From the NCBI GenBank assembly GCA_021647205.1, contig JAKIVD010000006.1:62001-126000 (forward strand): a stretch of DNA of 64,000 nt. Reading direction: 5' to 3'. The DNA comes from Bacteroidales bacterium. Its GTDB lineage: Bacteria > Bacteroidota > Bacteroidia > Bacteroidales > F082. Of this stretch, positions 18,312-27,537 are shown one piece after another. The notes under the pieces were generated by a model, which saw only the letters and a list, made by a program, of their open reading frames with translations, made no database searches and was not told the origin of the DNA. Position numbers and translations under genes: made by a program. Each line of letters opens with the position of its first letter. Position 1 is the stretch's first letter.

Positions 18312-19292
18312 TTAAGAACAATAAAATTCACGGGCTTTTTCCAGGACCACTTCTACCTCCGATGCGGTTTGGGCCTCCATCAGTTTAATTCTGAATGGTT
18401 TAAAATTAGGGTAACCTTTAAAGTAATCACCCCAGTGTTTTCTTATTTCCAGCACGCCGCGTTTTTCACCTTTCCACTCACATGATTTCTCCAGTTGGAT
18501 TTTGCTGACCCTGACACGCTCGCTAAAATCAGGCAGGGGAAGTTCTTCCCCTGTTTCCAGAAAGTGTTTTATTTCCCTGAAAATCCAGGGGTTTCCATAC
18601 ACGCCCCTGGCAACCATGAGGCCATCAACACCAAAAGTGTCTTTAAAATATTTTGCTGATTTGGCACTCACCACATCACCATTTCCAAACACGGGAATGT
18701 GCATGCGCGGGTTGTTTTTCACCTCTCCAATTAAGGTCCAGTCGGCCGGGATACGCGGCCTTTGGGTTCGGGTCCGCCCATGAATGGTCAGGGCTTTGAT
18801 GCCGACATCCTGCAGCCTTTCGGCGATGTCCACAATTTCTTTGTGTTCATCGTCGTAGCCCAGCCGTGTTTTTACCGTTACCGGCAGCTTTACCGACTGC
18901 ACCACTGCCTCCGTCATTTTCACCATTTTCGGGATGTCGTTCAAAATACCGGAACCGGCGCCTTTGGCCACGACTTTCTTCACCGGGCAACCGAAATTAA
19001 TGTCAATCAAATCGGGATTTGCCGTTTCGGCATACTGGGCTGCTTTCACCATCGAATCAATATCGTGGCCAAATATCTGGATGCCGATGGGGCGTTCAAA
19101 CTCTTCAAAGTCCAGCTTCTTAACACTTTTTGCCGCATCGCGGATCAGGCCCTCCGACGAGATAAACTCGGTGTACATCATGTCGGCACCAAACATTTTG
19201 CATACAAAACGGAAGGGGGGATCGGTAACGTCTTCCATGGGTGCAAGCAAGATAGGAAAGTTGCCAAGTTCGATGTTGTCAATTCTAACCAC
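18312..19292 (-). CDS. dusB: tRNA-dihydrouridine synthase (DusB type)
   Basis: A flavin enzyme that reduces uridines in tRNA D-loops. The 326 residues form a TIM barrel with LAPMEDVTDPPFR at the N-terminus, the catalytic cysteine in DINFGCPVKKVVAKGAGS (Cys102), the FMN contacts TVKTRLGYDDEH, LTIHGRTRTQ, VFGNGDVVS and GVDGLMVARGVYGNPW, and a helical C-terminal domain. The motif order and spacing fit DusB best among the Dus types, but the symbol is an assignment by resemblance. Its promoter (TATTTTTG at 19334-19341) lies back to back with that of the CPBP protease gene. Confidence 0.88.
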   Translation of the reverse strand: MVRIDNIELGNFPILLAPMEDVTDPPFRFVCKMFGADMMYTEFISSEGLIRDAAKSVKKLDFEEFERPIGIQIFGHDIDSMVKAAQYAETANPDLIDINFGCPVKKVVAKGAGSGILNDIPKMVKMTEAVVQSVKLPVTVKTRLGYDDEHKEIVDIAERLQDVGIKALTIHGRTRTQRPRIPADWTLIGEVKNNPRMHIPVFGNGDVVSAKSAKYFKDTFGVDGLMVARGVYGNPWIFREIKHFLETGEELPLPDFSERVRVSKIQLEKSCEWKGEKRGVLEIRKHWGDYFKGYPNFKPFRIKLMEAQTASEVEVVLEKAREFYCS

Positions 19293-19333
19293 TGCCGAAA
19301 GTTTAGGGTGATGTTCACTTGAATACAGTGGCG

Positions 19334-19350
19334 CAAAAATATTAATTTTG
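19334..19350. promoter_or_regulatory. Back-to-back divergent -7 elements
   Basis: The minus strand has TATTTTTG at 19334-19341, 42 bases before the Dus gene. The plus strand has TAATTTTG at 19343-19350, 24 bases before the CPBP protease gene. They are separated by one base, so RNA polymerase can probably bind only one of them at a time. Confidence 0.55.
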
Positions 19351-19374
19351 CCCGTTCGTTAAATCCCGGTTTGA

Positions 19375-20298
19375 ATGAAACGCATGGCCTACCTTACTAG
19401 CAGTTCTGCATTTAGCAAATTAATGTTGCTTTTCGGGCTCATTCTTGTTTTTTCAATCCTTTCAGGACTCTCGGGATTGCTGATTGGCAAATTGTATTTT
19501 GACACTTCGCTTACCGAGCTTTCCGGCATCATTGCCAATCCCCAAAACGCGGAAGCCATTAACTTTATGAAGTTTTTTCAGCTGATCAATCAACTTGGCA
19601 TTTTCATTCTTCCCGTACTGGTTTACTCTTTCTTTGTCAGCAATTCTCCCGGTGCTTACCTGAAGATGGGCAAAAAACCTTCGGCTGCAAGCCTGCTGAT
19701 TGCCGGGCTGGTAGTTTACTCTGTTTTGCCTTTTCTGAATTACCTTGCCGATATAAACCAGCAAGTTGTTCTGCCTGAAATATTTTCGGGCATTGAGCGA
19801 TGGATGAAAGACAAAGAGTACCAGGCCACCCGGTTGACGGAAATGTTATTAAAGACCGACAATCCCGGAGGATTAAGCCTGAACCTTTTAGTTGTTGCCG
19901 TGGTTCCGGCACTTGGCGAGGAGTTGCTTTTCAGGGGTGTGCTGCTGCGCCTGATGAAGGAGCTTACTAAAAGCCTCCACCTTGCCGTGATGATCTCTGC
20001 TTTTTTGTTCAGCGCGGTGCATTTGCAGTTTTACGGTTTCCTCCCCCGTTTTCTATTGGGGCTTATCCTGGGTTATTCATTTGTTTTTAGTCAAAACCTG
20101 TGGGTACCGGTTTTCCTGCATTTTATCAATAACGCCTCCTCGGTAATTATTTATTACCTGCATTACAACGGTTACATTAAAATCAGCATGGAGAGTTTCG
20201 GCACAACACCCAACCCTGTTTATATTGTTGGCAGCCTGCTTGCCACGCTATGGTTAATGATGATGTTGTACCAAAAGGAAGGGCGGTTTGTGGTATAA
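19375..20298 (+). CDS. CPBP-family intramembrane metalloprotease
   Basis: A polytopic membrane protein of 307 residues with about eight hydrophobic segments. The three CPBP (Abi/CAAX) motifs are present: Glu182-Glu183 with Arg187 in GEELLFRGVLL, His216 in FSAVHLQF, and the later His in VPVFLHFINNA. Family members cleave prenylated or other membrane substrates; some act only as chaperone-like factors. The substrate is unknown, and the neighbours give no hint. Confidence 0.9.
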   Translation: MKRMAYLTSSSAFSKLMLLFGLILVFSILSGLSGLLIGKLYFDTSLTELSGIIANPQNAEAINFMKFFQLINQLGIFILPVLVYSFFVSNSPGAYLKMGKKPSAASLLIAGLVVYSVLPFLNYLADINQQVVLPEIFSGIERWMKDKEYQATRLTEMLLKTDNPGGLSLNLLVVAVVPALGEELLFRGVLLRLMKELTKSLHLAVMISAFLFSAVHLQFYGFLPRFLLGLILGYSFVFSQNLWVPVFLHFINNASSVIIYYLHYNGYIKISMESFGTTPNPVYIVGSLLATLWLMMMLYQKEGRFVV

Positions 20299-20322
20299 AA
20301 AAAGGCGCTTGTGCAGCGCCTT
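20297..20322 (-). terminator. Intrinsic terminator of the exbB-exbD operon
   Basis: On the minus strand AAGGCGCT and AGCGCCTT pair around a five-base loop, followed by seven T (20297-20303). It lies about 35 bases after the last exbD stop, and its tail overlaps the stop of the convergent CPBP gene. Confidence 0.7.
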
Positions 20323-20355
20323 CTCTCGTAAAAAGAATACTACCCTATTATCTTT

Positions 20356-20823
20356 CTACTTTTTTTCCACTTTTTTCCGGGTTGAATAATTGATTTTAAA
20401 CGCCCCTGATTTGCGCAACTCCTGTTTCACATCAGTTACGATGCCCATTTTTGTTTTACCGTCCACTTTCAGCGAAGTCGTTATCAACCTCCTGTCAGCT
20501 TCGTCACGGGCTTGACGTTCCTGTGCAATAAACTCCTGGATATCGTCCACATCTGCAAAGTAATCATTCAATTGAATACGTGCATTTGTTCCGTATATTT
20601 TAGAATTTTTCGGTTCGCCGATGTAGATAAAACTCACCAGCGATTTTCGTTCAAGCTTTTGAATCTCGGTTGCTTCCGGCATCTTCTGCTGTACCCTTAC
20701 CGTTACTTCGCGCATGGTTGTCGAAACCATGAAGAAGAACAGCAACATGAAAATAATATCGGGCAATGACGAGGTGTTGATACCTGGAGACTCTTTTCCT
20801 TTTTTTGTTTTAAATCTCGACAT
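20356..20823 (-). CDS. exbD: ExbD/TolR-family biopolymer transport protein (second copy)
   Basis: A protein of 155 residues with a short basic cytoplasmic N-terminus, one membrane helix containing the essential aspartate (SSLPDIIFMLLFFFMVSTT) and a periplasmic domain. It works with ExbB as a proton-driven stator that energises TonB, or in Bacteroidota perhaps another envelope machine. It starts one base after the stop of the first exbD and is the last gene of the four-gene operon. The C-terminal end, KINYSTRKKVEKK, is unusually basic. Confidence 0.9.
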   Translation of the reverse strand: MSRFKTKKGKESPGINTSSLPDIIFMLLFFFMVSTTMREVTVRVQQKMPEATEIQKLERKSLVSFIYIGEPKNSKIYGTNARIQLNDYFADVDDIQEFIAQERQARDEADRRLITTSLKVDGKTKMGIVTDVKQELRKSGAFKINYSTRKKVEKK

Positions 20824-20824
20824 A

Positions 20825-21403
20825 TTAATTTCCTCCTATATCTTCTGGTTCAGCTTCGGACACCCGAACAGGCACAATTTTATTGATGGCCTTGATCTTG
20901 TTTTTATCTAACAAAGCTTTGTATTTCATCCCAAAAAGCTCAACCGATTTTTCATCCTTCATTTCGTTAAAGGCACGCGCCAGCTCGTTTTGAACCTGGA
21001 TGTACATATCGTAAGAAGTACCGCGGTCATTTTTCAGGGAGACAATCCCTTTTGAAGCGGGCACCTCCTTTCCCAGTTCATCGATATATCTTGTTGTTAC
21101 CTCCGGGTAATCCGGGTTGTCGGGATGAATGGCCATAAAATCTTTCACTTTATCTTTTAATAAAGCAATATCCATTCTTTTTCCATCAACCATCAGGTCG
21201 TTCCGGCTGTTCAGCAATATCTTCAGTACATTTCGCTGGTTTACGTCAACATCTTCATCCGGATTTTCAACGGGTGGTGGCAGCTTCCTGGTAATACCTG
21301 TATCCACGTCCATTGTTGTTGTAACAAGGAAGAAAATAAGCAGGAGGAAAGCGATGTCAGCCATCGACCCGGCATTGATTTCCGGTGCAGCTTTTCTGGC
21401 CAT
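20825..21403 (-). CDS. exbD: ExbD/TolR-family biopolymer transport protein (first copy)
   Basis: A protein of 192 residues. The helix MADIAFLLLIFFLVTTT carries the conserved aspartate near residue 16. The periplasmic part is longer than in the second copy and has a lysine-rich end. Two unequal ExbD proteins behind one ExbB is a common Bacteroidota arrangement; the pair may form a heterodimer inside the ExbB pentamer. It lies 6 bases after the upstream membrane-protein gene. Confidence 0.92.
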   Translation of the reverse strand: MARKAAPEINAGSMADIAFLLLIFFLVTTTMDVDTGITRKLPPPVENPDEDVDVNQRNVLKILLNSRNDLMVDGKRMDIALLKDKVKDFMAIHPDNPDYPEVTTRYIDELGKEVPASKGIVSLKNDRGTSYDMYIQVQNELARAFNEMKDEKSVELFGMKYKALLDKNKIKAINKIVPVRVSEAEPEDIGGN

Positions 21404-21409
21404 AATTAT

Positions 21410-21826
21410 TTATTTAAACATTTTAACAACAGACGAATACAAAACCGATAGGACTGTCAGCCCGAAAGCAATGTAAGTGGTATAAAGTCCCACTCCCACT
21501 AATTTTGAAGTGTCGGCAGTTATTTCCAGGTCTTCCAGTTGGTAATCGGAATAATAGTTTTCTGCCAGCGAATAGGCAATCACAACCACCACAACGGCCA
21601 CACCAATACTGATGAGTAACTGGATGATGTTCTGTGGGTTGGTTATGAAACCATAAACCGGGGAGATAACCATTACGGCCACACCAACAACAAGGAGCAA
21701 TTTGCCCAGGTTAATGAACGTCTCAGAGTCAATGACCTTGAAATAGAACAAAAGTCCTGAAAGGGCCACAAATGCCAGTAGCAGGTACAATATCCATCTG
21801 GTAATATTGGCTATTTTATCTTTCAT
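21410..21826 (-). CDS. Four-helix membrane protein within the exbB-exbD operon
   Basis: A protein of 138 residues with hydrophobic segments at about 10-30, 38-60, 65-90 and 110-132. It has no enzymatic motifs. It is placed between exbB and exbD with gaps of 5 and 6 bases, so it is cotranscribed and probably works with the ExbB-ExbD complex. I know such an insert in Bacteroidota operons only as a hypothetical protein. Confidence 0.8.
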   Translation of the reverse strand: MKDKIANITRWILYLLLAFVALSGLLFYFKVIDSETFINLGKLLLVVGVAVMVISPVYGFITNPQNIIQLLISIGVAVVVVVIAYSLAENYYSDYQLEDLEITADTSKLVGVGLYTTYIAFGLTVLSVLYSSVVKMFK

Positions 21827-21831
21827 GATCT

Positions 21832-22665
21832 TTAATTTTTACTTTTCTTGTTGTAACCGGCAAGGATGTCGATGAAAGCAATTGAACTGTCTTCCATATC
21901 AAGCACCAGGCTTTCAATTTTTGAAATGATGTAGTTGTAGAAAATCTGAAGAATAATTGCAACAATCAGGCCGAATACCGTTGTCAACAGTGCTACTTTA
22001 ATACCGTCGGCAACAACGGTTGGCGAAATGTCACCGGCAGCTGCAATGTCGTCAAACGCTTTAATCATCCCGATAACCGTTCCCATAAATCCGAGCATGG
22101 GGGCCAGGGCGATAAATAACGATATCCAGCTCACTCCTGATTCCAGCCTTCCGGTAACCACACTGCCATAGGCAACAATGGATTTTTCCACTTCGGCCAT
22201 GCCGTCATCGAAACGGTTCAGGCCTTCGCTGAAAATACTGGCAACAGGCCCGCGTGTATTTCTTACCACCTCTTTGGCCTCTGCGATACCGCCGCTTTCA
22301 AGCGCCGACTCAACACCTGTAATGATTTTCTTTGTGTTTACCGAAGCCATGCTCAGGTAAATAATACGCTCAATACTGATGGCCAGGCCAAAAATAAGGG
22401 TGAGTAAAACAATTCCCATAAAGCCGGGACCACCTTCGATAAATTTTTCCTTCAACACCTGGTGAAACGACTTGGATGCTTCAGTTTCGTCGGCAACCAC
22501 CTGATCGGCTATCTGAACAGCTTCTTCCTGTGGTGCAGCAACACTGTCCTGTACTGCTTCGGTTGCAGCACCTTCACCTTCTGCGGCATTGTCTTGTGCA
22601 AAAACATTTGACAGCCCAAATGTGACCAGGGCAAAAATCGAGAGAAACGCAATAAATTTTTTCAT
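21832..22665 (-). CDS. exbB: MotA/TolQ/ExbB-family proton channel protein
   Basis: A protein of 277 residues. After an N-terminal signal-like helix (FIAFLSIFALVTFGLSNVFA) comes an Ala/Glu-rich periplasmic stretch, then three membrane helices. The typical ExbB/TolQ core is LFIALAPMLGFMGTVIGMIKAFD (split by the MotA_ExbB motif) and GIKVALLTTVFGLIVAI. The start is the ATG at 22665; the TTG seven codons upstream is not needed. With the two ExbD proteins it makes a proton-driven motor. It is the first gene of the operon, 54 bases after its -7 element. Confidence 0.92.
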   Translation of the reverse strand: MKKFIAFLSIFALVTFGLSNVFAQDNAAEGEGAATEAVQDSVAAPQEEAVQIADQVVADETEASKSFHQVLKEKFIEGGPGFMGIVLLTLIFGLAISIERIIYLSMASVNTKKIITGVESALESGGIAEAKEVVRNTRGPVASIFSEGLNRFDDGMAEVEKSIVAYGSVVTGRLESGVSWISLFIALAPMLGFMGTVIGMIKAFDDIAAAGDISPTVVADGIKVALLTTVFGLIVAIILQIFYNYIISKIESLVLDMEDSSIAFIDILAGYNKKSKN

Positions 22666-22718
22666 GATTTTGAAAATTGATTTCAATTAAACGGGTTACT
22701 TATTTATTTAATGAACGA

Positions 22719-22726
22719 CAAATTTA
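22719..22726 (-). promoter_or_regulatory. -7 promoter element for the exbB operon
   Basis: TAAATTTG on the minus strand (CAAATTTA on plus) fits TAnnTTTG and gives a leader of roughly 48 bases. It lies between exbB and tRNA-Ser, in a very AT-rich stretch, so a chance match is possible. Confidence 0.45.
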
Positions 22727-22766
22727 AAAATTAATTTTTAATTATTGTCCGATTTTATTTTTCAAA

Positions 22767-22855
<89 letters not shown>

Positions 22856-22948
22856 TCCTAAAAAAGTTTGCCAAAATTAAATAAATATTGCAGACCACAA
22901 AGGATCAAGAAGATTTTGACCGGCTTTTAATGACTGAGCAAAATAGCC

Positions 22949-22956
22949 TATTTTTG
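22949..22956 (+). promoter_or_regulatory. -7 promoter element for the 23-kb secreted protein gene
   Basis: TATTTTTG fits TAnnTTTG. The first in-frame ATG (22960) starts four bases later, so the ATG at 23026, which begins the signal peptide, is the more likely start. Confidence 0.45.
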
Positions 22957-23025
22957 TGAATGTCTCTAACGAACTTAACTAAAATGGACTTTCTGCCGAA
23001 CCTCTACTGCCTTACCGGAAAACAG

Positions 23026-25092
23026 ATGAGAAATTGCCGTGCTTTTTTTTGCTTTGTTTTGATTATTATTTCATTCCGGGGACAGTCGGAAGGCACCAAA
23101 GAAATTATGCAAAACCCCGTTTACGACGGCAGGATTTTGCTCGACTCCGATTTCGGTGGGTTTGCCCTGTACAATTGTGACCCCAGAGACCGCTTGAACA
23201 TCCGGATTAACAAGCCGGGCGAAAAAATTCTTTTTGGCTTTGGAACTTCTTACAATTTTGATGCGCTCGAACAATATGTAGCCAATGATGTAAGCTACCG
23301 GATAATCGATCCTGACGGGGAGATTGTTGTCAACTCTGCCATGCAGGCTTTGTCGGGGCCCGGTTTTATCGGATATTATCAGCAAGCTGTCGCAGGCCCG
23401 AATATTTTTGATCCCCAGGGATACGACCCCCTGGTTGTAGTTTGCAATAAAACCGGGGATTACTTTGTTGAATTTGACCATCCGGATATCATTTACGGGG
23501 GGAGAAGGGAACTGAAATATTTTGACATAACGGTTGCCGGTACAGACAACAAAGCTGTTCCGGGGCGTGTCTGGTCCAAAGCATGGATGTTTTCCGTATC
23601 AACAAAAGGAGGCGATCCCTATGACAATCCCTTCTACGGGAAACTTTTTATCCTCACAGATGATGGCATCGTTACCTCGGTGGACTTCAACGGGATGAAA
23701 CCGTACGTTTTCACGCTTTCCGCTAACGGAACAGGAGTGCAAAACTCAGGGAACCCGGTGGCAGACCGGAAATCGGTCTTGTTCAAATCAACCTATCCCC
23801 AGTACAAAGTTTTCCTCAACGACCCTGACCAGGACGTGTTTCCATCAGGTTCTTTCGGGCTACTTACAGCCCCGACGCAGATTACCGGAACAGAACCGCC
23901 GTATTGCATTAATGTGAATACAAGCCAGGCAGGTGCTGTTGAGGTTCTGATAAACTTCAATGGGATTCCGGGTTACCAGGCCGGTACCCGCGATGTATTG
24001 ATCGCAAAAAATGTGGAAAGTGGCACATCCTGCATCGAATGGAATGGAAAAGACGGATTCGGCAAAGTAATTGAACAGTGCAGCAATCCCATCGGCTTTT
24101 ACATTACCTTTATCGGCGGGCTGACGCACATGCCCATTTATGATGTAGAAACAAATACCAACGGTTTTATCATCGAACTGGTCCGGCCGAAAAACGCCGA
24201 ATCGCACCTTGCCCTGTATTGGGACGACAGCAACATTCCGGGTTACTCAACACCGCCCTCCGAAGGATGCGACGGTACCCTGGGCTGCCATGAATTTGGT
24301 TATTTTTTTGGCGATGAACATACCATTAATACCTGGTGGTATTCAACGAGTAAAATAACAGACAGCCTGACACTTTTCAGCGTTGGCGTTTCACTTGACA
24401 GTGTGTTGGTGAAGGAGCAAAAATGCTCGAATGTACAAGATGGCCTTATTGAAGTTTTTATCGGTGGGGGAACTCCACCTTATACCTATTCCCTGGATGG
24501 CGACAACTTTCAACCTTCACCGGTTTTTCAAAAACTGGCCAAGGGCAACTACATCCTGACGGTACGCGACAAAAATAATTGTGAGAAGAAACAAGCCGTA
24601 AACGTGAAGCTGAGTACACTTATTTCTGCTGATTTTGAAGCGGAGACCGGTGATGTTTATAATCTTGTCGATTTTTTTTACCAGGGTGACGGTGCTAATT
24701 TTTATCAATGGGATTTTGGTGACGGTTTTGTTTCCGGAATCGAAAACCCATCTCACCAATATACTGTCGATTCGGTATACTATGTTCAATTGATCACCGG
24801 AAGCGGCCCTCCTGATTACTGTTCTGATTCAATGACCAAAATGATAGAAGTGTATCCCGAATTGCAAATTTATGCACCAACTGCCTTCAGCCCGAACAAC
24901 GATCAGCTAAATGATACTTTTAAATTATTCGGGGTTGGACTGTATGGTTTTCAGGTTTATATTTTTAGTTCGGGCGGTACACAAATCTTTTACTCTGACA
25001 ATAACATTCCTGGGACGGTAACTATCTTGCTGAAAAATGTAAACCAGGTGTTTATACCTACATTGTTATTGCCAAAGACTGGAAAGGGATGA
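23026..25092 (+). CDS. Secreted T9SS type B protein with PKD domain, C-terminus frameshifted
   Basis: A protein of 688 residues as it reads. The signal peptide is MRNCRAFFCFVLIIISFRG. A large beta-rich N-terminal region without a recognised family follows, then a SprB-like repeat (CSNVQDGLIEVFIGGGTPPYTYSLDG), a PKD-like domain (YQWDFGDGFVSGIENPSHQY) and the start of a gliding-type C-terminal sorting domain (APTAFSPNNDQLNDTFKLFG). After 25008 the frame is wrong. From 25011 another frame gives WDGNYLAEKCKPGVYTYIVI and then KDWKGMIKQKKGTLSLLR with a stop at 25130, the expected end of that domain. One base is therefore missing near 25009. As it stands, the protein would lack its export signal for T9SS. 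It could be a real mutation or a sequencing error. Confidence 0.8.
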   Translation: MRNCRAFFCFVLIIISFRGQSEGTKEIMQNPVYDGRILLDSDFGGFALYNCDPRDRLNIRINKPGEKILFGFGTSYNFDALEQYVANDVSYRIIDPDGEIVVNSAMQALSGPGFIGYYQQAVAGPNIFDPQGYDPLVVVCNKTGDYFVEFDHPDIIYGGRRELKYFDITVAGTDNKAVPGRVWSKAWMFSVSTKGGDPYDNPFYGKLFILTDDGIVTSVDFNGMKPYVFTLSANGTGVQNSGNPVADRKSVLFKSTYPQYKVFLNDPDQDVFPSGSFGLLTAPTQITGTEPPYCINVNTSQAGAVEVLINFNGIPGYQAGTRDVLIAKNVESGTSCIEWNGKDGFGKVIEQCSNPIGFYITFIGGLTHMPIYDVETNTNGFIIELVRPKNAESHLALYWDDSNIPGYSTPPSEGCDGTLGCHEFGYFFGDEHTINTWWYSTSKITDSLTLFSVGVSLDSVLVKEQKCSNVQDGLIEVFIGGGTPPYTYSLDGDNFQPSPVFQKLAKGNYILTVRDKNNCEKKQAVNVKLSTLISADFEAETGDVYNLVDFFYQGDGANFYQWDFGDGFVSGIENPSHQYTVDSVYYVQLITGSGPPDYCSDSMTKMIEVYPELQIYAPTAFSPNNDQLNDTFKLFGVGLYGFQVYIFSSGGTQIFYSDNNIPGTVTILLKNVNQVFIPTLLLPKTGKG

Positions 25093-25326
25093 TCAAACAA
25101 AAAAAGGGAACGCTTTCACTCCTCAGATAAAAAGACCCGAAATTCAAAACTTTTGCAAATAATCACCGTATAATTTGCTTTAGTCCAATATTTTATTCAA
25201 ATTTGCATCAGATTGAGAAACAACAAGTACTACGTATTCCTTTTTCGTATTGCGGTTTCAACCTGACATGCCCGGTTAATAACCAGGTAATCAGGTTATA
25301 AGAAGTAATGCAAAAACAAAGCAGGC

Positions 25327-27531
25327 ATGAAATATTTAAAACTATTTCTGATCTTTCTTATTGTGGTTGATGCGACGATGAGCCGTGCGCAAATAGGAAT
25401 TCAAACGAACAACCCCGATGCCTCGTCAGCCCTTGATATTGTTTCAGGCAATAAAGGTTTGTTGGTCCCCAGGGTAACTTTAACGAGTGACCTGACGAAC
25501 CCAAGCCCCGTAAGCTCACCGGCCACCGGACTGCTTGTCTTTAACAATGGGGCCAACCAGCCCGTCGGGTTTTATTATTGGGGAGGCGCTACCTGGATGA
25601 AACTTGAAACAGGCACCGGTACCATCACCAGTTGGGAATTAACGGGTAATGCCGGGACAACGGTAGGGACAAACTTCCTGGGAACCACAGATGCCGAAGC
25701 ACTTGCCTTTAACACAAATAACATTGAAAGGATGAGAATCCTGAGCAATGGACAGATTGTAGTTGACAACGGCTACACCCCTCCCTATTCCGACAACAAA
25801 TTTACGGTAACGGCGAACAGTACGCACGATGATGCCATTAATGGATATTCTACCAGCGGAATAGGTGTTTATGGTTATTCTGGTTCGGGCTACAGTATTC
25901 ATGGAAACTCATGGAGCACTGTATCAGTTTATGCAAGAAGCCAGGCAGGGGGCGGAACAGGCCTTGTGGCAGCCGGCAATAACGTTGCCGGGGTGTACCC
26001 GACCGGCGGTGCAGGGGCATCCTTTATCGGGGGGCCCTATGGTACTTATTCAATAGCTGTAAATGAAGATGGGACCGGTATAGCAGCATCTGGTAATAAT
26101 GCCACTATGAGCACCATTGTCGGTGGAAGCGGGGGTGCTTTTTCCGGAACCAAATACGGTATTTTTTCGAGTACGGAAAATACAACCAATGGCATTGGTA
26201 TTGGTGCCATTGGAAACGGGGGCGGTACACTATATGTTCCCTCCACGGGGGCAGGAGCTGCTTTTACAGGCAACGACGGGGTTTTTGGTAAAGGGACAAA
26301 CACAACCGATGGCATCGGCATTATTGGCGTGGGCAACAATTACAATACTTACAATACAACCATGACAGGAACAGGCGGGGCCTTCTCGGGCTTCGACGGG
26401 ATCTATGGCCATGCAAGCACCTCTGATGGTATCGGGGTTATCGGTTTAGGAAATAATGGAGCCACTTACAATACCTTAGCCGATGGTACAGGAACAGGGG
26501 GTGCGTTTACCGGCTACCACGGGCTTTACGGACATGCTGTCAATACTACCGAAGGTACTGGTGTTGTTGGCGTAGGGAATGACGGAACCAATTACCACAC
26601 CCTAACAAATGGGAGCGGTGGGGCATTTTCGGGTTACAACGGCTTATATGGCTACGCAGAAAATGCCACGGGCAACGGTGTGGTCGGTCTTGGAAATAAC
26701 AACAGCGTTCTGTATACTTTTTCCAGTGGCAGTGGCGGTGCATTTACCGGCGCAACAAATGGAATCGCAGGTTTTGGAACCACAGCAGGTGGATCAACTT
26801 ACGGCGTTTGGGGAGAATATACCGGTGGTGGTAACAATGATGGGATTGGTGTTTATGGAAAGGCCTGGCCAAATAGTGGCTGGGGGTATGGCGTAATCGG
26901 GCAGGGCAGGTATTATGGTGTTTTTTCGTCTGGCAACTTTGGGGCCAGTGGCAGCAAATCTTTTGTAATCGACCATCCTATCGATCCCGAAAATAAAATA
27001 CTCAAACATTATACTATTGAGTCGCCGGAAGTACTAAACATGTACAGGGGCAATGTTTTGTTGGATGAGAATGGCGAAGCAGTTGTTACCCTTCCGGATT
27101 ACTTTCTCTTTATCAATATTAATTTCTCCTATGCTTTAACACCGATTGGTCAACAGGCCCCTTATCTGTTTGTGAAAGAAGAAATTGATGATGAAGGACG
27201 TTTTATCATTTCCGGTGGAAATCCCGATCAGAAAATCTCCTGGGTAGTTTACGCTGAAAGAAATGACTTGTACATGCAGCGGGAACGAAAAACAAATCCT
27301 GAAATGGTGGAGATAGAAAAGAAACCAAATGAAAGAGGAAAATACTTAGTGCCTGATCTGTACGGTCAACCACCTGTGAAAGGGTTCTTTTATATGGGAA
27401 AAAGTATTGTGGCGAAGACCCCGTCAAAGCACAAAATCCAAAGCAATAAAACCAACAGCACAAAGATGATAAATGAGCTGAAAACAACAAATTCAAAGGC
27501 GGAACAGATTGAAGAAATCAAAGATAAATAA
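25327..27531 (+). CDS. Secreted glycine-rich repeat protein with tail-fibre-like features
   Basis: A protein of 734 residues. The signal peptide ends near SRAQ (about 23). Residues 24-95 (IGIQTNNPDASSALDIV, KGLLVPRVTL) form a module that I know from the N-terminus of many Bacteroidota secreted and phage-tail-like proteins. Residues about 180-500 hold some eight imperfect repeats of 42-48 residues with the pattern GGAFSG-x-GIYGHA ... GIGVIGVGNN. A C-terminal domain follows (SFVIDHPIDPENKILKHYTI, SPEVLNMYRGN, PIGQQAPYLFVKEE, ISWVVYAERND), then a low-complexity Lys/Asn tail. It lacks a T9SS signal. It probably forms an extended surface or fibre-tip structure. It is 6 bases from the next gene, so cotranscribed. 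Confidence 0.8.
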   Translation: MKYLKLFLIFLIVVDATMSRAQIGIQTNNPDASSALDIVSGNKGLLVPRVTLTSDLTNPSPVSSPATGLLVFNNGANQPVGFYYWGGATWMKLETGTGTITSWELTGNAGTTVGTNFLGTTDAEALAFNTNNIERMRILSNGQIVVDNGYTPPYSDNKFTVTANSTHDDAINGYSTSGIGVYGYSGSGYSIHGNSWSTVSVYARSQAGGGTGLVAAGNNVAGVYPTGGAGASFIGGPYGTYSIAVNEDGTGIAASGNNATMSTIVGGSGGAFSGTKYGIFSSTENTTNGIGIGAIGNGGGTLYVPSTGAGAAFTGNDGVFGKGTNTTDGIGIIGVGNNYNTYNTTMTGTGGAFSGFDGIYGHASTSDGIGVIGLGNNGATYNTLADGTGTGGAFTGYHGLYGHAVNTTEGTGVVGVGNDGTNYHTLTNGSGGAFSGYNGLYGYAENATGNGVVGLGNNNSVLYTFSSGSGGAFTGATNGIAGFGTTAGGSTYGVWGEYTGGGNNDGIGVYGKAWPNSGWGYGVIGQGRYYGVFSSGNFGASGSKSFVIDHPIDPENKILKHYTIESPEVLNMYRGNVLLDENGEAVVTLPDYFLFININFSYALTPIGQQAPYLFVKEEIDDEGRFIISGGNPDQKISWVVYAERNDLYMQRERKTNPEMVEIEKKPNERGKYLVPDLYGQPPVKGFFYMGKSIVAKTPSKHKIQSNKTNSTKMINELKTTNSKAEQIEEIKDK

Positions 27532-27537
27532 ACCTGT

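Noticed and set aside
20356-22665. Flagellar motA/motB pair
   Set aside because: The ExbD proteins lack the OmpA-like peptidoglycan-binding domain of MotB, and two ExbD genes behind one ExbB is the Bacteroidota transport arrangement.
25950-26800. CRISPR-like array
   Set aside because: The periodic DNA encodes in-frame imperfect protein repeats of 42-48 residues with synonymous variation; there are no constant repeats with unique spacers and no cas genes.
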